A stretch of 64,000 nucleotides of DNA from Mantis religiosa (taxonomy: Eukaryota > Arthropoda > Insecta > Mantodea > Mantidae). A program made the translations under genes and the position numbers. The stretch is from contig JAUKNK010000057.1 of assembly GCA_030765055.1 (NCBI GenBank), positions 3,294,001-3,358,000 on the forward strand, written 5' to 3'. Position 1 is the stretch's first letter. Every line of letters starts with the position of its first letter. Positions 29,602-40,369 of this stretch are shown here, in pieces. A model generated the notes under the pieces. That model had not been told where the DNA came from. It saw only the letters and a list, made by a program, of their open reading frames with translations, and searched no databases.

Positions 29602-30019
29602 AGAATCAGTATTGAATTCCATCATCTGAAATGATCCATTGAATTTAAATGTACTTTTGTATAATGCTTGCTTTTTTACAAATACTTTTAGTGCCATGTT
29701 TATAGACACAGAAATTACAAAATAAATTGAATAGTTGCCTTTACAGTAAAGAGTGATGTTGATGTAATTGTCAGTTCATATTGTGTTTCTATTGCCACAA
29801 ACACAAAGCACTATGTTCATTGGAAATACCTTTATTATTTATTTGAAGATATTGTGGATTAACAGAAATAATTAGTTATAATGAACAGCATAGTTACCTT
29901 ACATGAATTGATTTAACTATGATTGTCACCGATGTCTGTGCATGTACTCACTGATTCTGTCTTCAGGTTTTACTATCTCGTTAATTCACTAAATGATACT
30001 AAGTTTTGCAACATTTCAG

Positions 30020-31037
30020 ATTACACCCAGAAACAGTTTCTGTCACTAATCTTGGCAAGTCACCAATGGTCTCTGCTGAAGTCCAAACGAGAGACACAAG
30101 TGATGGCGTAGACACATATATAGAACCGTTATACTCAAAACACAGTAATTTAAGTGATATGAGCAAAACAACACAACAGTGTAGCACATGTGAGAAAGGC
30201 TTTGGCTCTGCATCAAATTTGAATAAACATAATGTAAATAATGGGGTTAGGGGATCACACCAATGTAAAGATTGTGATCAGAGCTTTTGTAAGTTATCAC
30301 ATATAAAACAAGGTAATTTAGATTGTGAAGGAAAGAAGGCACATGATTGTAAAGTTTGCAATAGGAGCTTTACTCGTCGGTACAGTTTGAAGGTACATAA
30401 CTTAATTCATGAAGGTAAGAAGTCTCACAAATGTAAAGTTTGTCACAAGAGCTTTACTCAATTGTCACATTTGAAAACCCATAATCTAGTTCATGAAGGT
30501 AAGAAGTTACACAAATGTAAAGTTTGTGATAAGAGCTTTACTCAGTTGTCACATTTGAAAATCCATAATCTAGTTCATGAAGGTAAGAAGCCTCACAAAT
30601 GTAAAGTTTGTGACAAGAGTTTTACTCAATTGTCAAATTTGAAAACCCATAATCTAGTTCATGAAGGTAAGAAGCTTCACAAATGTAAAGTTTGTGATAA
30701 GAGCTTTCCTCAGTTGTCACATTTGAAAATCCATAATCTAGTTCATGAAGGTAAGAGGCCACACACATGTACAGTTTGTGATAAGAGCTTTACTAAGTTG
30801 TCCACCTTGAAAAGACATAATTTAATACATGAAGGTAAGAAGCCACACAAATGTAATGTTTGTGATAAGAGCTTTACTCAGTTTTCACAATTAAAAACCC
30901 ATAATCTAGTTCATGAAGGTAAGAGGTCACACAAATGTAAAGTTTGTGATAAGAGCTTTACTCATTTGTGCAATTTGAAAAGACATAATTTAATACATGA
31001 AAGTAAGAAGTCACACAAATGTAAAGTTTGTTATTAG
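30020..31037 (+). CDS. ZNF-A, C2H2 zinc-finger exon
   Basis: The exon follows the acceptor TTTTGCAACATTTCAG (30019) and completes the Arg codon split with the microexon. In the spliced protein (572 residues) two degenerate fingers are near 288 and 316, lacking one or both His. Eight regular C-x2-C-x12-H-x3-H fingers follow, starting at 344, 372, 400, 428, 456, 484, 512 and 540. A finger at 568 is cut off after CKVCY by TAG (31035-31037). Finger helices vary at the base-contacting positions (QLSHLKT, KLSTLKR, HLCNLKR). Linkers are HEGKKPHKC-like in place of the usual TGEKP. It is presumably a nuclear DNA-binding regulator; its target is unknown. The TAG lies where all other fingers have AAG, so the original array was longer. 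Confidence 0.88.
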
Positions 31038-31330
31038 AGCTTTACTCAGTTTTCACATTTAAAAACCGATAATCTAGTTCATGAAGGTAAGAGGTTTGTG
31101 ATAAGAGCTTTAGTCATTTGTCCACTTTGAAAACCCATAATCTACATCATGAGGGTAAGAAGCCACACAAATGTGATGTTTGTGATAAGAGCTTTACTAA
31201 GTTGTCACCCTTGAGAAGACATATTTTAGTTCATGAAATTAAGAAGACACACCAATATTAAGTTTGTGATAAGGGGTTTAGGCGGTTGTCACTTTTGAAA
31301 ACGCATTGTTTAATAAATGAGGGTAACAGC
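31038..31330 (+). pseudogene. Decayed zinc fingers beyond the ZNF-A stop
   Basis: Directly after the TAG the frame goes on with SFTQFSHLKTDNLVHEGKR. It is then shifted by a loss of about 30 nt near 31093 (GGTAAGAGG joined to TTTGTGATAAG), and continues with HHEGKKPHKCDVCDKSFTKL and a further broken finger to about 31330. These are at least three more finger units, now with stops and missing cysteines. They show that the array once extended past the present stop. Confidence 0.85.
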
Positions 31331-31551
31331 ACACAAAAATGTGATAAATTCTCATTGTGAAGTTTCCAAAGCCACAATTTGTGGACGCATGAAATGGAGA
31401 TGAATAGAGGTGTTATCAGAGTCCTTGTCTCGTTTCAAGGAAGCAGTTCTTATTGAACAGGAAAGAGGTGGTTTCGGTTAGTTTTCGTCTCACCATTTTT
31501 GGTGTTTATTATCGTTATTATTATTGCAGAATTATTATTTATTTCGTGTTT

Positions 31552-31628
31552 AATAAATATATTAGTTTGTATGTATTTAGTGTCTATGTAATTACATAGA
31601 CAACTATTATGTAAATCTGTCAAATAAA
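31552..31628 (+). terminator. Candidate polyadenylation signals of ZNF-A
   Basis: AATAAA hexamers are at 31552-31557 and 31623-31628, about 520-590 nt past the present stop and shortly after the decayed fingers. Either could end the transcript. AATAAA is common in AT-rich DNA, so this is only positional support. Confidence 0.35.
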
Positions 31629-31629
31629 T

Positions 31630-33155
31630 GTCATCTACAAGTTCGGCAGTATATAATTCAGTGGAATCGTTTTCTAGCAATACTGGCCCTAAACTAGCAT
31701 TAGAGTTCAGCACTTCAGTAGGATGAATAATAAGATCGAGAAGATAGTTCTCAGGTGTAGCTTTATGTTAATTTTTTTTCCAGCTAATTCAAATGTTCCA
31801 CAGAAACACTGTAAATGTTTCTATATCCAGACATTCCTCCGTCTGAGTATGATATTGATGAGTCACTACATTTCCAGCTTTAGGAACCGAGTAGTTATGG
31901 GATCACAAGTTTACTAATAGTTATAACAAACATTGCATTTCACAAACGAGTGTTACATTAACACCCACGTGATATATCTTGTTAAATTAACAAGTTATAT
32001 TACTGTTAAGTCATTAAGAATTGTAAATAGTCAAGATGGCGGGCGTGAATGCAGCTTTTAATGTCGATTTGTTATATTTAGACCTAAATGACATTCCTAA
32101 CAGAGTACGGCTTTGAGGAGAAATAATTTTGAGAAGCTGTCACAACATTTTCTACAGAGGTGTAGACTATAGAAAGAATTTGCTGTGAAGGTTACTGCGT
32201 AAGTATGAGAGAGGTTAGAACTTGCTTTGTCAGACATGGCGGTCTCGCCTTTGCTTACATTACTAATAAATTTGCGATTTTGTAATGCACTGAATTCTGT
32301 GGATAAATACTTTGTGCGTGTCTCATAAGCGTACATAAGAATAATTTGTATGAGGAGGAAAAGCCATGTAAGTGTAATACAAGATTTCTCGCGGGACCAT
32401 TAAATTATTTGTTATCAGGAATTATCAGTAGAATACCGTTTGTCCATGTTAATATGAAATCTATCATACACAAAAAGTATTTTGAGTACAGAAATATGTT
32501 TAGTACAGTCTCAGGTAAATATCAGAGAACACTGTATCAGTGTAACACTTCTTAAATGTCGATTAGAATATTCCTCAGTCAGGTTCAGGCTGAACAATTA
32601 TTATTTGTATTATTATTTATTATTTTATTTTTATTATTATAATGATTTTGTTATATTGCCATAAGAGAAGCAGCAATAGGGTCACATTTTGTATGAACAG
32701 GCCGTAGCTAGAGTTTGCTTATTGTATTCTTATTAACAAAACACTCCTGGAGCACTATCAATTTGATATAAACCTTTTGACATCGAGATTAAAAATAATA
32801 ACATGACAAGAAATAAGTGAAAATATATTAAATAATCGAAAAAATCGGCTTCTCCCAATTGCAATCAGTAGCAAGTTACAGCAATAGATGTTACAATTTA
32901 GTTTCACATAAAACTACAACAGCTGATTGGCTGCAGCTGTTTGAAGTGAAAACTAATTTTAAACTTATTTCCAATAAGCCGGTTCTAGTACAGAAGCGAG
33001 AGTGTAAGTTTTAACAAGTGTAGAGATTAGTGTTTTCACATGTGTGATAGATAGACTTGAGCAGCCGGTAACCACAGTAACACGGTCTTCAGCAGTTAGC
33101 AAGCAAACAAGACGGCACCTTCCTCGAAAGTTCGTTACTACGGGAATAATAATAT
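31630..33155. other. Spacer with YY1-like motifs; no gene recognised
   Basis: No supported gene. AAGATGGCGGGCGTGAATG (32033-32051) and GACATGGCGGTCTCGCC (32234-32250) contain the ATGGCGG core of YY1/Pleiohomeotic sites, which often lie at promoters. The frame from the first ATG stops after about 20 codons. A TTATTATTT-type simple repeat is at about 32600-32645. I cannot tie this to a transcript. Confidence 0.35.
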
Positions 33156-33636
33156 TGTAAATTTTTGGGTTCGTGAAATTAAAAGTCCTATTGCACCATT
33201 CAACAATTTTATATATTTCTACCGAATTACAATCGAAACACTTGCCAATTACATAGAGTCACGTAATGGACACAATCGCAATTCAACAGTTCGTCTGTCA
33301 CTGGTGCTCTGCACGCAGTTACGTACACTCCTCCGATGCACGTACACAGTCCGTTCCCTCACTGGGTCCTCCTCACCGCTGCTCGACAAGAACTGAACTC
33401 ACTCGGCACTGCAGACACTTTTATAGGAATATCGCTGTTTTGTCGAAGTTTCGCGGTTCAGTGAATCATCACGAAGGTTCGAGACGGCAGGGGGAGGGGG
33501 GAAAGACGGTACAGTGACGTTTTTTCCAGCCACCCCTCGTTGCTGTCACAAGATAAATGGGTAGGCGTGGCCGATTACTTCCCTTCTGGCCTTACTACTG
33601 CTCGGTTCTATCGGGAGTTATGACGTTCGGGTGACA
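33156..33636 (-). repeat. Solo LTR related to the Gypsy family
   Basis: It starts TGTAAATTTTTGGGTTCGTG and ends TTCGGGTGACA (481 bp). It follows the same order of boxes as the LTR at 11692 (GGGTTCGTGAAAT, CACTTGCCAATTACA, TCCGATGCACGTACACAGT, TTTTATAGGAAT). It is clearly diverged. No internal region is attached on either side. ATAT before and ATAC after it are a plausible 4-bp target duplication with one change, as expected after LTR-LTR recombination. Confidence 0.88.
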
Positions 33637-35577
33637 ATACCTTCATTTTAATTTTCTTCAATTTCCATTCTTATTTTGTGTGGGGACGTGTGCCACGTGT
33701 AGAGCGCTTTCCCGTCAGGAGTAAACAATCCATCTCGTACAGTTCTGTGTTATTATTTTGCTACGTATTGTTGGTTCATGTCACGGTTCTTCCAGCTATA
33801 CTCCGTCTGATAATGTAAACAAGTGTTTGCGAAATCGCAAACTGACAATTATTTGAAATTTCTATCAATTTCCTTAAGTTAAATGAAGTTTCTGTTATGC
33901 ATAATTATATTTGTGTAGTCTTTGTTGCTTCACTCTTACTACCTTAATTTCTTAAGTAGATTAAAACTGGACTTGTGTATGTTCGTTAAGCTCTTGTAAA
34001 CATCTCTGTATTAAGAATACGCCTTATTGTTCTCTTATTGCTCTTTGTCGCAATATTCAGTCACGTTATTAATGATTTCTCACGTCTGTCGATGTATGAC
34101 ACGTTGTTGTGATTACATCTGAACAGAGTATACATAACTGGACTCGCCATGTAACTGCTGTAAGCCCAGGTATTGAGAATATGCCTTTTCGCTTTGCCAT
34201 GTTCGAGTTCGACAGATATAGAGGACTCTACTTCAGTGACCGGCAGAGTAGTCAGTCACTTCTTGGTATTTGTTAATAATGTTTTGGTCCGTTTAATGAA
34301 TTCAAACATAACCTCTTGATTGTTTTAAGATGTCTCGATACAAATATTTATAGAACTCGTATTGGAATTTAAATTAAACGCTTCTGATGGGCTTCTCATT
34401 CTGAATAAACTAACGTTATGTGTGTTAAATATAAAGAAAGCGCCCAATAGTTACTAAACTCTGAATTGGGCACACAGTAAAATACATTTGTATAACAGTT
34501 ATTTTCTAAAGCACCTTCATTGTCGTCTTACTCTATTTGGTTCCTCTCAATTGTATTTTATGATGAATATGGAAGTATATATTAGTCGATCATTCGAAAA
34601 AATCCACTTATTATGGACTTGTGTGGTTGGCACTTTCCTAAAAATCTGGTGAACTGAAAGAAATAACGAATTTCCTATTAAAGAGTATTTGTGCGTATTT
34701 AATGCTCAAAATTTTACATCATTCTTCTTGCCTCTCAGTATACTGAGACCATATATCTATCCTTGAACATTTCACCTACATTCGGAGTACAAGGATTTAC
34801 TCTTGCTGCTATCATAGACCTTTCCATTCCAATCGCATCCTCTTTCTGCCAGTGGTGTCCCATGAGTTATCTTTGGGTTCAGTGTTACAGTGATATAACG
34901 GACTTGTCCAAAGTGGAGGAAATGCTGACTTGTCACTTGAGATACTACTGCTGTAGACTTGAAATATTTTGTGTCCAATCTTCTTGACTGGGAGCTGTAA
35001 CTCACACATACAAAAACACTGAAAGCTATTGGATATGTTCGTTTTTGAGGGGGCAGTTTAAGTTAACTACTCTAAAGTTGGAGATAGCTAATGTCTAAGC
35101 TGGTAATGTCCTCACCGAAGTTCTTGCTGACTTGCGGTGCTGTCCTTGTAGCTTTCATGCCAAGTGTACTCTCCGCATATGACTTCCATCTCGAGTGGAG
35201 GAAAAATGCATTAACCCTGGGATTGGGGTGCAGGGTTCTTTAATGGAGTGAACTGTCATCCCTACCCACTGAAAACCTCCACCGGTGGGTATTCTAGTGA
35301 GGAAGTGTAGCAGTACCGCTATTGTACCTGCGGATTCAGGGTGAGCGTCGAAGCCTAGGCGGGGCCTGGATAAAGTGAGAAATAGGCGCCGAGACACAAA
35401 CATAACCTAGGCCGTGCTTGTGCCTGATTCTTTCTCATTTCTGATGTTATGTCGTTCGTTGTGCTGTGATGTCCTGAAACAAGTAACGAAATCGTTACTA
35501 CCAACCAGAGCTCTGAGAATAGCTTCAAATTTTCGTTGGATATTTTATGAATTAAATGTAACATGTAAATGCACTAT
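33637..35577. other. Spacer; no gene recognised
   Basis: No frame with a recognisable motif. The minus-strand frame 35403-35155 (RPRLGFDAHPESAG, then HFLTRIPTGGGF) sits in a locally GC-richer segment, 35160-35480. It might be part of a dispersed repeat or an old exon, but there is no second copy in this window to support it. Confidence 0.3.
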
Positions 35578-36180
35578 CAGTTCTTAGTACTTTAGTTAAG
35601 ATTGCCAAAAAGTCCTTGTCTCATATTCTATATTAGGAATACATTAATATTGTTGCTGCTGACGTGCTGTTCTATATAGATTAATTGGTATTTATACATA
35701 ATCTCATTATGTTCTGTTTATCCGTGTGACTTGCCTAATTCATTTTGGAGGGACCGCATTACCCCAGGACCGCCCTTGTTGACAGCAAGGACTTCAAGGG
35801 CCACTTGTATGGTGTATAGAGGAAACCCAAAGCCATGGCTTCCTCAGACCAAGTGTTCTGTCGGAAAGGGATAACGGTCTGTTATACGAGTCATTGGGTG
35901 TTGTGGGTAGCCAGAACTTGTATGAGGGAGTTTGGGGTTTTCCCTCTTTTTTCGTAAAGATCGAAGCTAGGCAACTTAATGATGTCTTCGATAATGTCCA
36001 CATTAAATTTTACATGAAGCTGCGGCGGCTTTGTGATTGTTCTTATAATTTTGTTTTGTATCGTCTGTAGTCTGTTTATGAGCGTTTCAGCAGCCTGTAC
36101 ACAGAGGGGGCTACATACGTCACAATTTGTCTAATCAGCGTTTCGTAAGGTGAGTCATGTTTATGGTCATATTTTCAATA
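35578..36180 (-). mobile_element. LINE 3' fragment related to the 40.4-kb Jockey-like element
   Basis: 35578-35660 and 36000-36165 match 40368-40430 and 40445-40610 (shared TTTGTGATTGTTCTTATAAT and GGGGGCTACATACGTCACAA). The - strand codes for the end of the reverse transcriptase ORF (LINRLQTIQNKIIRTITK-like). An insertion of about 250 bp (35745-36000) not present in the other copy separates the two parts. Its origin is unknown. Confidence 0.65.
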
Positions 36181-36719
36181 CAGATATACTTAAATAGTTT
36201 TTGCACAGGCATCAAAAGTTAATTAGTAATGATTTGTCATTGCAATAGTTGGATTCTAGTTACATAGGTACATAAAATTGCTAGGACAGTTTGTCATTCA
36301 GATAATATTGTAGAGAATAATATTTTGAGCTTATTCATTTTCTAGCAGCATTTTTAAAAGCACAGTAGCTATTTAAGATGATTAGGAAGAGCGCCAAATA
36401 CCTGATGGTTTCATTATCTGCAGCTTTCTGGAAGCAAGAAAGTTTAGCAATGGGATAGTGGCCGTTACACTTTCTTGTGTTTATCCTATTAACTGCATAA
36501 GTTGTAAATAAGGCTCGATTGGGTACACAGGATCTTAACACCGAGAATATATAAATGCAAGGAAGGGTTAGAATTTTCACGAAGTCACTCGTAAGCGAAC
36601 GCGGAGAGAGGGAAGCGGAGAGTAAAAGACAGCGTGCAATCCACGCCCATACATGGGTAACTGGATGGTGTTTGGCAAAGGAGTAGCGGAGAGGGGCAAT
36701 CGCAGTGACCTTTGGATAA
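36181..36719. other. Spacer between LINE and Gypsy copy 2; origin unknown
   Basis: The minus-strand frame 36580-36335 (NGHYPIAKLSCFQKAADNET) is open for 81 codons, but I do not recognise it. The GC-richer part from 36590 (GCGGAGAGAGGGAAGCGGAG) continues into the Gypsy remnant. No left LTR of Gypsy copy 2 is present here. Confidence 0.35.
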
Positions 36720-38902
36720 TACTCTCTCCTTCGCCTCGGGGAACCTTCTCCCCTCGGAGAGCTTCTGCATGCGTTTGACCACGTCGTTGGTCCTTCTCAG
36801 CACCCCGTATAGTCTTTGCCATGGCTTCTGAAGCTTCGGGAAGCGTCTCTTGGTCCAGTTAGGGCAATATAACCACACTAGGTCACATTGATGGAACCCT
36901 TGGCTGTTGGCTTTCTTATCGTATCGGGTCTTCATGTGGTCGCTCGCCTTCTTGATGTTCTGACGAGCCATCTCATGCGCGCCGTGGGGATGGTCCACCA
37001 GGTTCTCCACATACTCGGTTTCTGGCTGTTTTGCGTCCGGGGGCTACCAAAAGCCAGGTCACAGGAGAGGCGTAACTCTCGACCGAACATTGAGCTGGCT
37101 GGCTTCATCCCAGTGGTGTCGTGTGTTGACCAGTGGTAGGCCAGCAACAACAGTGGCACCTTAACGTCCCAGTCTTGCTGATGGCTGGACATGCCCTTCG
37201 TCAGGTGGTCTTCTAACGTCTTGATTTATCTCTCCACCGTGCCGTCTGACTTTGGGTGTTGGGGTGTTGTGCGGGTCTTATTAATCCTAAGCCTTTGTAG
37301 TGGCTCCATCAGGTTAGACTGTTTCTCTGGTCACTGTGGAGTTCTAATGGCACCCCAACTCCACGAGGGAGTCTGTGATTGTCTTTGCCTCCTGTTCGGG
37401 ATGACATACACCTCCGGCCACTTGGTGAAATAGTCCTCGACCACCATACCGTACTTGTTGCCTTCCTCGGACACTGGGAATGGTTCAGCTATGTCTACAG
37501 CAATCTTTTCGATTGGCGCTCTGACGTTATACTGCTGCATACGACTCCGGCTCCTAGTCTGGGGGCCGCGACTCGCCGCGCAAAAATGACATTAAAGGCA
37601 CCATCTCTCAGCGTCTCCTCGCAGCCTCAGCAAGTAGTAGCACTGTCGGAGTTTGTCGGTTGTTCGGTTTGCTCCCAGGTATCCTCCTGAAGTACCGGCG
37701 TGCACTTCCTCCAAGACTTCCGGAACTTCCCCGAGTCTGTGTCAACTCCCTATGGTGTGATTATGTGGCTCAAGTAGTTGCTTTCCCTGCGGAAGAACTG
37801 GAACTTATTTAGGTGTAGCTTCAGGTTAGTCACCTGCTGTCCCTCGTGGTGAAAGTGTTCAACATCCTGTAGTCCACGCAAAAGTGTAGCTCGTCGTTTG
37901 TCGTCACCAAGTCTACAGGGGAACACAAAGGGCCATAAGACGCTTCAATCCCTCATCTGGATCTCATGTCCTCTAACATGTCCCGTACCGCCGATTGTTT
38001 CGCCTGCGGGACGCGCCTAGGGGGCTACCGAATAGCCCGGTGTCGATGTGGTAGAGCACTAGGTCCGTGCGGCCGTAGTCCCTGTCGCCTTGGTTGAAGT
38101 CGCACTAGTATCGTCTCCGCAGTTGTCGAACCTTCTCGAGCGTTTCTGCGGCCAGGTGGTCGGCCATCCTCTCCAATAAGCCCTCCCACCGGGGTGCAAA
38201 TTTTGCGTCGGCACCGGCTCCTGGATCACATCGATTGGTGTTACGCTGACCTCGGGCTCACACATCCCCAAATCTGTCTCAGCCTGGAGGTCGCGATCGG
38301 TGTCTGTTGGGTTGAGTAGCCACACCGGCACCTCCTCTCCGCATGGCAACAATGTCCTGGCTATACAAATTCCGTGCACAGGCCTCTTCTAGTGCAGCAT
38401 CAAGTTCTTTGTCCGCTGTACCTCCAGTTGCGCCGTCACCACCACCTCGCTTCTCGCGGGGAAAACCAAGCCTTCCCTCAGGACGATCCTGCAAAATCCG
38501 AGACTTTCTTCGGGTTGTTGGAGTGTCACCTCTCTCCATATAGCCGCAGGACCTTCCTGCTAAGGTCGACCGTCGCCTCGTGGTTCCTGAGGGCATCCAG
38601 TACCAGTACATCTCAGGAACCTCCGCGACGAACACCCACAGACGCACGAACTCCGTCTCAAGGTCAATTGTAGCATGGCATACTCTCCACGGGCAAGGTG
38701 TCGTCCGCTGCCGTCAAAAGCAGGTAAGGTCGGCTCAGTTTCCTCGACGGCAAACCCTTTGCGACGTCAGGTATGATGATGGTCACGGCTACCCCGATGT
38801 CTACGAGCACGCGGCACGGCATCCCTCTCACCCAATCATCCACGATGAGGCTTTCAACCATACGCTGACGAAGTGCAGTGTAATTCGAGGGGATGTTGGT
38901 GA

Positions 38903-39761
38903 TTACACCGAAGTACCCCTCGCCATGAGGGCGTTTAATCGTTTTCGGGGTTCTGTCCCAATTTTACGCTGTCTCTCTCCAGGTATCCCGGCTGTCCAAA
39001 ACCCAACACACGCCACTTGGTCTTCGCCGACGTCACTCGGCTGGTCTAGGTCTCCAGTGTAGCTGATACACCTTGTTGTCGACACTGCAGAAGCCGCCTC
39101 CATCCTCAATGCTTCCATTAGTAGCTGACGTATCATGCCATCTCTTGCCCCATCAACGAAAGTGTATGCGGCTTTCCGGGACACGAATTCTGTTGGGAGA
39201 TCGACCAAAGCTTTCCTGGCCAGCAGTTCAATTGCCACGGCGAACCCGTGCACCGTCTCCCATGTTTACTGCCTCTTTGATTCAGTTGGCTGTGTTAGGC
39301 TGCGGCCAACTGGTAGTTCCCGAAGCTATTCTCCAGGGCCTTTCAGATGTGCCTGGGCGCCACCGCTGTCTGGACCGTGCTCAGGACCTCTGCGGCCCGT
39401 CCCTGGAGGCTGGTTATTAGCTGTGCGGCCTCTTCCCCTGGAAACCACTTGTGCTTGGCCACTTGTCGAATTGGCGGCAGAAGAGTTCGAACGTGGACGT
39501 GCCCTTATACTTCGCCGGTTTGACGCGTGCAGATGTTGTGTCGTGTCCCGGCGCGTCGACCTTCAAATCTTTCATCCTTCTGCGGACTATGTCCTCAACT
39601 ATGGCGTTCAGAGACTTAGTGTTTGTGTCGACCTTTCCCTCCAGGTTGCTAACGCCGCTCGCCAGGTCTTCGATGCGCTCACCCAACTCCGTGACGTCCT
39701 CCTTTATGCCGGCCAACTGCTTCTCAAATTTGGCGGCGAGGACTTCGTTTGCAGCCTTCAT
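38903..39761 (-). pseudogene. gag: Gag remnant of Gypsy copy 2
   Basis: Two frames align with the complete gag. 39761-39417 has MKAANEVLAAKFEKQLAGIK, then the capsid entry KYKGTSTFELFCRQFD. 39253-38903 has AIELLARKALVDLPTEFVSR and a degraded knuckle region (CVGFWTAGIPGERQ), where the CCHC cysteines and histidine are largely lost. The end keeps the GAAAACGATTAA junction, with protease in the -1 frame as in the complete element. Confidence 0.8.
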
Positions 39762-39996
39762 TTCAGATAGATTGTGATTCGTCCTCTCTAAATTCGCAGC
39801 GTGGGTGTTATTCTGTCTATTTTTTCAACTCGGCGGTCAGGTTTTTATTTGTGATCTCCAACTTTGCGGCCAGGATGCTATTTGCCGCTTCCGTCTTCCT
39901 TGCTAGGCTGTCGTGAGCCGTGTTCATTTTTTCATTTTTCTGTAGAATCTTTTCAATTCAGCCTCCGTGGTGGTAGGTCGCACTCCTGACACCAAT

Positions 39997-40369
39997 TGTG
40001 ACTTTGTGGATTCGTGAATTTAAAAGTCCAGGTTACAGACACTAAAAATTGCTTTTTATTTCCGTAGAATAATACTTCGTACACAGCAGTCCAGAATTAC
40101 GTCACATACACAATACAACTTGAAGGGTCATCGACCACAAGGTTTACTATGACAGCTGTTCACGCACACGCGTCCAAATACGGACTGACTCGTTGTGACT
40201 ACTCACATCCTGGAACGTTCTCAGTCAAGACGGCTAGAACAACGACAGCTCTCGAGAAATCCTCTCATTTTCCCCTACCGTTTCGATGAGCTTATATCTC
40301 AGCACTCCACTGCCCTTCTCTTTGATCTCTTTGCCCGCTACGACTAAAATCAGCAATGTCCTCGCAACA
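39997..40369 (-). repeat. LTR of Gypsy copy 2 (373 bp)
   Basis: It starts TGTGACTTTGTGGATTCGTG next to the primer-binding site and ends CTCGCAACA. It shares the first 30 bp with the 468-bp LTRs. It is closer in its early part to the isolated LTR at 52749 (both have TTTATTTCCGTAG and an early AATAC stretch). The outer flank GTTCTTTAGTTAAG is the 3' end of the Jockey-like element, so the two elements abut here. Confidence 0.82.

Larger units (their letters stand above)
36720..40369 (-). mobile_element. Gypsy copy 2, decayed, with one LTR
   Basis: The order on the - strand is LTR (40369-39997), primer-binding site (TGGTGTCAGGAG), then gag pieces (39761-39417 and 39253-38903), protease (38861-38664, with VLVDIGVAVTII: the DTG Thr is Ile), protease-RT linker (38379-38059), a much shortened RT, and integrase (37540-36720). 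Compared with the complete element, about 950 bp (RNase H to IN start) is missing near 37733 and about 370 bp of RT core near 37845. The 3' LTR is absent. Many stops and shifts are present. It belongs to a related but distinct family, since its LTR differs strongly from the 468-bp LTR. It is non-functional. Confidence 0.88.

Noticed and set aside
21766..30020. Direct splicing of the ZNF-A N-terminal exon to the finger exon
   Set aside because: The phases do not fit: the first exon ends with a whole codon, while the finger exon starts with the third base of one. Joining them gives a stop within about ten codons. The 32-nt exon resolves this.
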